64,000 bases of DNA, taken from an uncultured Pseudomonadales bacterium (lineage in GTDB: Bacteria; Pseudomonadota; Gammaproteobacteria; Pseudomonadales; Azotimanducaceae). Below are positions 47,057 to 53,518 of the stretch, one piece after another. Position 1 is the stretch's first letter; every line of letters begins with the position of its first letter. The translations under genes and the position numbers were made by a program. The stretch is from the NCBI GenBank assembly GCA_958296405.1, contig OY282519.1:620001-684000 (forward strand). The letters are read 5' to 3'. The notes under the pieces were generated by a model that did not search any database, had not been told where the DNA came from, and saw nothing but the letters and a program-made list of their open reading frames with translations.

Positions 47057-48052
47057 CTACGGGTCGTCATCCACCGGCGGCAAGTAGGTGGTGCCCACCG
47101 TGCGCCCGCCGTTGCCGTTCGGTCGGTTCGTGTTGCCGGCCAGCGCTCGTTGGCCTAGGCGCACAGCTTCGCCTAACGTGACAAGCGCTAAGCGGCCAAG
47201 GTAGTCGCTGAACGCCCTTAGACCGCCAGTGTTGGCTGTTTCCAAAACGTCGATGTAGTCGCTTCGTCCAACGGCCGTGATGACGGGCGGCGGCTCGCTG
47301 CGGCGGATGAAGGCGTAGGCCATGAGCATCCGCGACACGCGGCCGTTGCCGTCTTGGAACGGATGCGTGCGCACGAAGCGGTGATGCATCCACGCGGCTT
47401 CCACATACACCGGGTAGCGTTGGTGCTCCACTTCCGCGTGCAGGGCGAAGAAGCGGTCCATCTCGTCCTGCACCACCTCCGGCGGGCAGTGCTCGTGCAT
47501 CACGCCGTCCGGGCGGCGCGGGTTGTTGGGGCGGTTCTTCCAGACGCCCTTGCGGCGGAACGGCACCTGCACCCTGCGGCCCTCGACCGTGAGGCCGGCG
47601 ACGGTCTCCTGATGGCGCGTCACCAACTGATGCCATGACTTCACGGCATGTTGCGTGAGCGGCCGGCCGCTGGCGACGTCTTCGAACAGCATGTTGTAGG
47701 CCGCCTCCTGATCCGCGAGCAAGCCCTTGATGGTGCGGTCTTCGACGTTCTCCACCGTGTGGGAATGCACCACGCCTGCAAGGCCCTCGGCGATGAGTTG
47801 CTCGGTGATGCCCGCCTTGAGGGTGTAGAGGCCCTCGATCTGGCCAGTTTCGATGGCGAACGCCCGACCACGCTCTTCCAGCCACTTGTCGAGGAAGGCG
47901 CGAGGTTCGTCGCGGTCTTTCAGGCTGGCGCGGATGGACGCCCACTTTTCGCTGAGCTCGGCGTAGCCGGGCACCAGCCAGCTGTGGGCGCTGTCCGGCA
48001 TGCCGGTGAGCGGGCGCCAGACTTCGGATGGCTGTTGGTTGGGGAGGTGCAT
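47057..48052 (-). CDS. Fic/DOC family protein (putative AMP-transferase)
   Basis: 331 residues. The Fic core motif HPFQDGNGRVSR is complete (residues 230-241), including catalytic His 230. Upstream, TGQIEG (69-74) fits the inhibitory helix (S/T)xxxE(G/N), which marks self-inhibited class II Fic proteins. These usually transfer AMP from ATP to a hydroxyl of a target protein. ATG at 48052 was chosen for its strong GGAGGG site. It lies 42 bp upstream of the helicase gene on the same strand. Target unknown; toxin-like, regulatory or defence roles are all possible. Confidence 0.88.
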   Translation of the reverse strand: MHLPNQQPSEVWRPLTGMPDSAHSWLVPGYAELSEKWASIRASLKDRDEPRAFLDKWLEERGRAFAIETGQIEGLYTLKAGITEQLIAEGLAGVVHSHTVENVEDRTIKGLLADQEAAYNMLFEDVASGRPLTQHAVKSWHQLVTRHQETVAGLTVEGRRVQVPFRRKGVWKNRPNNPRRPDGVMHEHCPPEVVQDEMDRFFALHAEVEHQRYPVYVEAAWMHHRFVRTHPFQDGNGRVSRMLMAYAFIRRSEPPPVITAVGRSDYIDVLETANTGGLRAFSDYLGRLALVTLGEAVRLGQRALAGNTNRPNGNGGRTVGTTYLPPVDDDP

Positions 48053-48159
48053 GGGACCCTCCAAGGGCTGCCTTGCTCGGCAGCCGTCAACTGCGCGGAC
48101 ATGCTCGTAACATCTGTCCGAACGGAGAAATTGTACGCCTGAATCGCCCTTGCCGTCGT

Positions 48160-49068
48160 TCACCAACTGGCAGTGACCATCCTGCCGGATTTCTCTCGGG
48201 AGCCTTCCCGAGCCCACAACGTCAGCCGCAGCTCGTCCCCAAACAATCGGTACTCCGGTTTGCGCCCAGAGTGCGCTTCACCCTGTCGCAAGATCTTCCG
48301 CACCCCTTCGCCACGGGACTCTAGGAACACTTGCCCGGTGCGCTTGCTGCGCAGGCGGGAGAGGAAGCTCACCAAGAGCTGGTTGCGGGTGAAGGTTCGG
48401 TAGGGCATGTCGTCTAGCGTTAGCGTGTTGGGCAGTTTGCCGGGGCTGTAGAGCTCCAGCCGGTCTGCAAACAGGAACAGGCGAATCTTCGAACCGCCAA
48501 TGGAATAGTCTCGGTGGGCGACGGCGTTGACGATGGCCTCGACCACCACATCGATGTCATACGCACGCCGGCCGGCAGCGGGGCCGGCCTGCTGCATGAA
48601 CTGCGCGACGAATGCGGTGGCTGCGTCTATCTGATCGGAAGCGGGGCCAGCGAGCCGTTCAACGTGCGTGAGATGATCGGACGAGAGTTCCGTGCCTGCG
48701 TAGCAGGCGGCTTCGATGGAGCAGGACGGCAGGAAGTCCGTTGGCTCGGTGGCGAACGCGAGCAGCCCGGCGACGGTGGGGCGGTCTGCGCCGTGCTCGT
48801 CCCGCACGGCGACGTGGGTGTTGCGCAGCAAGTCCAACCACGGAATCGTCGGCGAGCGGCCAAAGAAGGCTTCGAGGCGATGTTGGTTGAGGCCCGAGAC
48901 GCTGGCGGCGAGCACGGCCTGTTCGTCGAAGACGTACTCGCGGCCGCGCTGCTGGAACAGGCGCACGAGTTCCGCCGGCGTGAGGTCTCGCGTCGAGCTG
49001 CCAATGCGCTGGTAGTAGCGCCCCGCCCGTTGTGCGATGCATATGGAAACCACGAGGAATTTCGCCAA
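48160..49068 (-). pseudogene. 5'-truncated Schlafen/AlbA_2-type ATP-binding regulator
   Basis: About 300 residues match the C-terminal two thirds of the COG2865 family. The end of the AlbA_2/Schlafen domain (GRYYQRIGSSTRDLTPAEL) is followed by a GHKL-like ATPase part (VVVEAIVNAVAHRDYSIGGSKIRLFLFADRLELYSPG). Full members carry roughly 100 more N-terminal residues with the ESxxxEFK core; here an in-frame stop lies just upstream of 49068 and the sequence beyond is unrelated. Only a TTG is available as a start, with no ribosome site. Probably inactive, lost at a rearrangement boundary near the IS element. Confidence 0.7.
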
Positions 49069-49293
49069 GGATCAAGTGATTGCGTTCGCCTTCACCCGCA
49101 GAACGTGCATGCCAGCACGGTTTGGGCTTCGCCACGGCGAGTGCAGATAGAAGCCGAGGCACTGCGCCAAGCCGGGATGTGGCCGCAGTCGCCACACTCG
49201 CGCCCTTGACGCCGGGTGGAGGATCACCTTCTTCTGCTGGGAAGAAGAAACGCACATCCCTGTCCCACACGTCAAGTAGCCGCACGGCGACCG
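49069..49293. other. Unassigned sequence between the truncated regulator and the IS element
   Basis: 225 bp with no open frame I can assign. It abuts both the broken end of the Schlafen-type gene and the left TTAA target duplication, so it is likely debris from an earlier insertion or deletion. Confidence 0.4.
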
Positions 49294-49297
49294 TTAA

Positions 49298-49310
49298 GGA
49301 AGGTCTGAAC
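49298..49310 (+). repeat. Left terminal inverted repeat of the IS5-family element
   Basis: GGAAGGTCTGAAC, preceded by TTAA at 49294-49297. Confidence 0.88.
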
Positions 49311-49443
49311 CGACGGCTGGCGGTCGGCGAAGGCGGGTTCGACAGCGCCTTGGGCGCGGAACCGCCGCGAATGTGGCGCGATTCCGCCGCTTCGACGCCG
49401 TTTCCGGCGTTTTCCCCGCCTTCCGGGCGCACGGGCGCCGCGC

Positions 49444-50385
49444 TCAGGCGGCCAGCCTCCGCTCGGCGATCAGCAGGTTGGCGAAGCCCAGCAGCAGCGC
49501 GATCCGCTGCGCGTTCTTGTGAAGCCCGCGGTAGCGAACCTTGCCGTAGCCGAACATCCGCTTCACGTAGAAGAACGGGTGCTCCGCCTTGGCGCGGACC
49601 GACGCCTTCTCCTTCTCCCGCAGCGCCGCCTCGCCGCCGGCCTCCAACTGCCGCCGCAGGCCCGGACGCATCGCCACCCGCCAGTCCACGCCCCGGCCCT
49701 TGTTCTCCGGGCGCTTCTCCACGCCCCGGTAGCCCGCGTCCGCCCAGACGCGCCTCTCGCCGCCGTGCAGGAGGCGGTGCGCATGCGCCACGTCCGACTC
49801 GCTCGCCGCCGTCGCCGCGAAGCTGTGCGCCACCCCCGTCTCCGCGTCGGCGCCAATGTGCATCTTCATCCCGAAGTGCCACTGGTTCCCCTTCTTCGCC
49901 TGCCGCATCTCCCGCTTCCCCGAACGGTTCTTCGTCGACGACGGCGCCTCAACGATGCTCGCGTCAACCACCGTCCCCTCCCGCAGCCTCAGGCCCCGCG
50001 ACGCCAAGCTCGCGTTGGTCGCCGACAGCAGCGCCTCCCCCAAGCCGTGCCTCTCCAGCAGATGGCGGAAGTTCAGGATCGTCGTCTCGTCCGGCAGCGC
50101 CGACAGCTTCAGGCCCGCGAACCGACGCACCGACTCGACCTCGTAGAGCATGTCCTCCATCGCCGGATCGCTCAGGTTGTAAAACAGCTGCGCGCAATGC
50201 ACCCGCAGCATCGACGACAGCGGATGCGGCCGGCGGCCGCGGCCCGCCTTCGGACAGTGCGGACGGACCGCCTCCTCCAGCTCCTTCCACGGAACCAGCC
50301 CGTCCATCCGCTCCAGGAACTTCTCCCGCCGCGTCTTCCGCTTCTTCGCCGAGTACTCCAACTCCGCGAACGTCGCTTGGGTCAT
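49444..50385 (-). CDS. IS5-family transposase
   Basis: DDE transposase of 313 residues. The N-terminal DUF772-type domain (HPLSSMLRVHCAQLFYNLSDPAMEDMLYE) is followed by LPDETTILNFRHLLE, typical of IS5. Catalytic acidic residues are D141 in VVDASIVEAPSS, the Asp in WADAGYRGVEKR, and a later Glu. The frame is intact with ATG at 50385, so the element may be active. Confidence 0.93.
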   Translation of the reverse strand: MTQATFAELEYSAKKRKTRREKFLERMDGLVPWKELEEAVRPHCPKAGRGRRPHPLSSMLRVHCAQLFYNLSDPAMEDMLYEVESVRRFAGLKLSALPDETTILNFRHLLERHGLGEALLSATNASLASRGLRLREGTVVDASIVEAPSSTKNRSGKREMRQAKKGNQWHFGMKMHIGADAETGVAHSFAATAASESDVAHAHRLLHGGERRVWADAGYRGVEKRPENKGRGVDWRVAMRPGLRRQLEAGGEAALREKEKASVRAKAEHPFFYVKRMFGYGKVRYRGLHKNAQRIALLLGFANLLIAERRLAA

Positions 50386-50439
50386 CGAACGCCTCTCCCA
50401 ACGGTCAACGCGCCCATTGTCGCAGCACAGCCGGCGCTT

Positions 50440-50452
50440 GTTCAGACCTTCC
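50440..50452 (-). repeat. Right terminal inverted repeat of the IS5-family element
   Basis: GTTCAGACCTTCC, the exact reverse complement of the left end, followed by TTAA at 50453-50456. Confidence 0.88.
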
Positions 50453-50456
50453 TTAA

Positions 50457-50800
50457 CACCCGATTCTCGGGGACGGGCGGGCTTCAACCCATGCGATCAA
50501 CCGCCCAAGGTTGAAATCGGCAGCGCCGTCCCCACAATCATGCTATGCTCACGGCAACCTGTTCAACGAGGGCTGAAGCCTCTTGCAAGAGGCATTGAAC
50601 GGCCTGCCGTCGCAATGCGAACGCGGTGGAGCCCATGAGAGGTTCGGAGAGTTGAATTGAAGAGGGGCAATCCCCATGTTACTCGCTAGCCCCACCGGCA
50701 TCAGCGACGCATCTTAAACGCCTCGTTTGGTCGACGCATCGACTATCGCATCTAAAAGCAGCCTGTAACGGGCGACTACGCAACGCTGGAGACTCGCATC
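50457..50800. other. Non-coding stretch upstream of the ubiquitin-like operon
   Basis: 344 bp between the IS target duplication and the Ubl start. No gene recognised. It contains the nested palindrome at 50561-50600. The operon promoter should lie here, but no clear -35/-10 pair was found. GGAG stands 8 nt before the Ubl ATG. Confidence 0.4.
50561..50600. repeat. Nested palindrome
   Basis: GTTCAA (50561-50566) and TTGAAC (50595-50600) enclose a perfect 16-bp palindrome GCCTCTTGCAAGAGGC (50578-50593). The left arm has 11 extra bases, so the structure is asymmetric. It could be an RNA hairpin, a regulator site or a relic of a mobile element end. Confidence 0.6.
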
Positions 50801-51061
50801 ATGGACATTGACGACAAAGGCCAACCCAAGGGCATCCGCATACACCTCAACGGCAGAGAGAAGGTTCTGACCGACGACAGCATCAGTTTCGAGGATTTGG
50901 TTCTCCTCGCCTATCCCAAAGGCACCGAATTCGATCAGCCTGGCTATCGCGTGGTCTTCAGCAACGCCGTAAGACCGCAATATGGTGATCTTAAGGCCGG
51001 CGAAGTGCTCAAAGCCAAGGACGGAACTGTGATCAATGTCACACCCTTTGATCTCTCATAG
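50801..51061 (+). CDS. Ubiquitin-like protein, multiubiquitin domain family
   Basis: 86 residues forming one beta-grasp unit of the multiubiquitin type: IRIHLNGREKVL, then ISFEDLVLLAYPKGTEF, YRVVFSN, and the closing strand GDLKAGEVLKAKDGTVINVTPFDLS. It ends in Ser and has no Gly-Gly tail, as usual for this family, so maturation or a different linkage chemistry is implied. Its 3' end overlaps the E1-like gene by 26 bp. This is the presumed modifier of the three-gene ubiquitin-like system. AT-rich relative to the chromosome. Confidence 0.85.
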   Translation: MDIDDKGQPKGIRIHLNGREKVLTDDSISFEDLVLLAYPKGTEFDQPGYRVVFSNAVRPQYGDLKAGEVLKAKDGTVINVTPFDLS

Positions 51062-52250
51062 CGAGGACTTGACCCGTCTCTCGGATGACGGATATGCCCT
51101 AGCAATCCGAGAGGGAACGCTCATTGTCGAGGACATACCTTACGAGAGCGCTGGATCGATCAAGCGAGGTGCGTTCGTGTGCGGAATCGAAGACGACACG
51201 AATAGGACGTTGCCACCGGGCGATCATACTATCTGGTGGTCAGGAGACGAGCCTAACGCTTCACTCATGGGGCTCCCAAAGAGTCCTGTCTGCTCTAGAG
51301 ACGAGCAGATGATAGCTGGTGTACAAGTCCGATTCCAGTTGTCCATTAAGAAGAGGTCGCCGGATGGAACTTGGGAAAACTATGTCGATTACTTCGACAA
51401 AATTTCCACATACGCAGACTTTCTGACCCGCAGTGCCAAGGCAATTGATGCATCCGCAACCGCTCGCTCCAACAGAGTAATTTCGTTTGAGGAATCCGAA
51501 AGCGTCTTCACGTATAGAGATGGAACGGCCGGCGTCCGGGGTATAGATCTGATAAACAAGAAGGTTGAGCACGAGATAGTAGCTATTGTTGGGACCGGTG
51601 GTACGGGAAGCTACATACTAGACTTTGTGGCCAGAACGCCGGTTGCCGAAATACATCTCTTTGATGACGATATCCTTAAGGCCCACAATGGCTACCGGTA
51701 TCCAAGCGCCGTCCCGAAAGAGGACATCCAAGAGCGTCTGCATAAGGCTAAGTTTTTGTCTGACAAATACAGCAAGTTCCGTCGCGGCATATTTCCTCAC
51801 ATAGAGCCAGTTTTTGAACAACTACCAAAATCTCTTTTGTCGGCAACGTTTGTGTTTCTCGCTATCGATAGCCCGCGAGACAAGCGCGGCATAGTGTCCA
51901 GCTTGCTTCGATTAAAGATGCCTTTCGTTCATGTGGGCATCGGCATCAACATCCGACGACCGACCCCACACGATAGTCTATTTCAGGCCCTTGCTGCGGT
52001 GACCCTAATGGCGCCGGAAGATGACTGGAACTTGGACTTGGCGGCGAAATACATAGGATTTTCGGACCCAGAGGAACAGGGCATTTATTCGTCGAATGCG
52101 CAAATCGTGGAGCTTAATGCGTTGAACGCAGCATTGGCGGTCCTCCAATGGAAAAAGTATAGGGGAGTGTATGTGTCAGGCAAAGAGATAGATACTAGCT
52201 ACGACACTGAACTCCACCTACTGGCCAAGCGCACGGCGACGGAGAGGTGA
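51036..52250 (+). CDS. E1-like ThiF-fold adenylyltransferase with N-terminal DUF6791 domain
   Basis: 404 residues in two parts. Residues 1 to about 165 match DUF6791, starting SHPLISHSEDLTRLSDDGY and including STYADFLTRSA. Residues about 180-390 are a ThiF/E1 adenylation domain: nucleotide loop VGTGGTG (185-191), LFDDD (208-212), NGYR (218-221), and FLAIDSPRDKRG. This domain contains no cysteine, so it has neither a zinc CxxC pair nor a thioester cysteine; the whole protein has only C49 and C86, both in the N-terminal part. It presumably adenylates the C-terminus of the adjacent Ubl. Confidence 0.85.
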   Translation: MSHPLISHSEDLTRLSDDGYALAIREGTLIVEDIPYESAGSIKRGAFVCGIEDDTNRTLPPGDHTIWWSGDEPNASLMGLPKSPVCSRDEQMIAGVQVRFQLSIKKRSPDGTWENYVDYFDKISTYADFLTRSAKAIDASATARSNRVISFEESESVFTYRDGTAGVRGIDLINKKVEHEIVAIVGTGGTGSYILDFVARTPVAEIHLFDDDILKAHNGYRYPSAVPKEDIQERLHKAKFLSDKYSKFRRGIFPHIEPVFEQLPKSLLSATFVFLAIDSPRDKRGIVSSLLRLKMPFVHVGIGINIRRPTPHDSLFQALAAVTLMAPEDDWNLDLAAKYIGFSDPEEQGIYSSNAQIVELNALNAALAVLQWKKYRGVYVSGKEIDTSYDTELHLLAKRTATER

Positions 52251-52636
52251 TAGTCGAACCGGCGTTCGTAGAGTCCATACCGGACACAATGCGTCCAAGA
52301 GTCATCTATGTGTGCCTTCCGTGCAAGGTGGTGTGTCACCTGTGTCTTTGTGGCTGCGGCTGTGAAGTTGTGACACCTCTCACACCCTTGGATTGGTCAT
52401 TGACCTACGATGGTAAGCATGTCTCTTTGTATCCTTCTATCGGCGGATGGGCGTTACAATGTAAGTCGCACTATTTCATCAGGCGAAACCAAGCAATCTG
52501 GGCCGGTAGGATGAGCAAGCGAGCGATCGAGCGTAGTCGTCTATCACGAGCACGGGCAGGCGACCTGGATGCAGAACGAGGCTTGGGGGCTAGATGGTGG
52601 CGATGGAGTCGTCTTTGGCGGCAGATACGGAGGTAA
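52247..52636 (+). CDS. DUF6527 protein (putative peptidase/partner of the Ubl system)
   Basis: 129 residues from GTG 52247, overlapping the E1-like stop as GTGA. Residues 1-90 match DUF6527: FVESIPDTM, a Cys/His cluster CHLCLCGCGCEVVTP (Cys 30, 33, 35, 37, 39 and His 31), DWSLTYDGKHVSLYPSIG and CKSHYFI (Cys 72, His 75). The arrangement suggests a bound metal. The last 35 or so residues are Arg/Trp-rich and look unlike the family, perhaps read-through into downstream debris. The family is found next to DUF6791-ThiF genes and is thought to process or remove the Ubl (recollection, moderate certainty). Confidence 0.78.
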   Translation: MIVEPAFVESIPDTMRPRVIYVCLPCKVVCHLCLCGCGCEVVTPLTPLDWSLTYDGKHVSLYPSIGGWALQCKSHYFIRRNQAIWAGRMSKRAIERSRLSRARAGDLDAERGLGARWWRWSRLWRQIRR

Positions 52637-53200
52637 ATCCGCCACACCGTCTCGGACTCGGTGTACGGCAGCACGGGATACACGATTTCTTGGCGTATCC
52701 TGAGCGCAGTCTGCAAGCCTTGGTTGTCGGGAAGGTGGGTCCCTTTACCGGACCATACTCGGTCAGCGTAAGGACAAGACCGTATTGGCGGTGCGCATCG
52801 GACCTACCGACAGCTGCGTGGAACGGCTAGTGGACTTGGACCACCGTTCGACTGTCGGCAAAAGTCGAAGATGCGCCTCACCAGCTCGGCTTGGCTCTTT
52901 GCGGCGAGTGAGCACAGATAGAACCGCCCCACCAGCCACCCTTTTGGTCGATGGGCACCGCCAGACAGACTGCTCTTCGAGAGAAGTTGCCCACAGGCGA
53001 GGAAGGGCCTTGGCGTTGAAGGCGGTGGCGCGGGAGAAGGCTCGGGCGACCATGAATCAGCCCCGGGGCAGATGGCGCATAACTCCTTGACGACGCTGCC
53101 GTGCCGTGTGGTCGACTTAGACGCCGCCGCCCACCCCCGTCCCTTCCATCCCCCCGCCCCATCCGCTAGACTCACGCGACAGTGCAGCAGGGACGAGCGC
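52637..53200. other. Non-coding or decayed region before rpoZ
   Basis: 564 bp with short overlapping open frames in several frames, none recognisable. It marks the right edge of the accessory island. The segment CTAGACTC near 53166 could contain the rpoZ -10 (TAGACT), but the -35 is poor. A stretch near 52905-52925 resembles one near 49135-49155 (both contain CGGCGAGTG and CAGATAGAA); this may be a diverged repeat or chance. Confidence 0.4.
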
Positions 53201-53518
53201 ATGGCCCGCGTGACCGTTGAGGATTGCCTTGAGCATGTCGATAACCGCTTCGAGCTCGTCATGGTGGCGAGTCGGCGGGCGCGGCATCTGCATCGCCAGT
53301 TGGCGGAGCCGTTGGTTCCTGAAGAGAACGACAAGCCAACGGTGATCGCGCTGCGTGAAGTGGCGGAAGGGCTCATCGACGATGAGGTCCTCGAGGCGCC
53401 GGAGGCGACCGCGGAAGACCTTGAGTTCGAGTCCATCGACAAAGTGCGCAGGTTGGAGAGCATCGCCAGGGCCAACATGGCGTTCGATGTGGGAGATGAC
53501 CCAGCCAACGATCTATGA
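53201..53518 (+). CDS. rpoZ: RNA polymerase omega subunit
   Basis: 105 residues. The signature [30 protein letters not shown] is nearly the textbook omega N-terminus. Omega stabilises beta' and contributes to the ppGpp site. ATG 53201 has GGGACGAG upstream. It overlaps spoT by 23 bp, so the pair are co-transcribed, as in E. coli. Confidence 0.97.
   Translation: MARVTVEDCLEHVDNRFELVMVASRRARHLHRQLAEPLVPEENDKPTVIALREVAEGLIDDEVLEAPEATAEDLEFESIDKVRRLESIARANMAFDVGDDPANDL

Larger units (their letters stand above)
49298..50452 (-). mobile_element. IS5-family insertion sequence, apparently complete
   Basis: 1,155 bp bounded by perfect 13-bp inverted repeats GGAAGGTCTGAAC (49298-49310 and 50440-50452), with weaker matching further in (CGACGGCTG against GCGCCGGCTG). 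Both ends are flanked by TTAA (49294-49297 and 50453-50456), fitting the YTAR target duplication of the IS5 group. A single full-length transposase gene lies inside. The clean target duplication suggests a fairly recent insertion. Confidence 0.88.

Noticed and set aside
49069-49293. Possible DUF4160 or zinc-ribbon fragment next to the truncated regulator
   Set aside because: Only short resemblances in different frames, each broken by stops; not better than chance.
49080-50514. Long Pro/Ser/Arg-rich frames on the plus strand across the IS element
   Set aside because: They are shadows of the transposase gene on the minus strand and have no family features.
50417-50638. Small frame downstream of the IS suspected to be a group II intron or retroelement relic
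   Set aside because: No reverse transcriptase, no domain V-like hairpin and no boundary consensus could be seen, so I leave the stretch unassigned.
52637-53200. Possible SRAP-like or transposase remnant on the minus strand
   Set aside because: A short stretch looked like a protein N-terminus but key residues were missing and the frame is not supported further.
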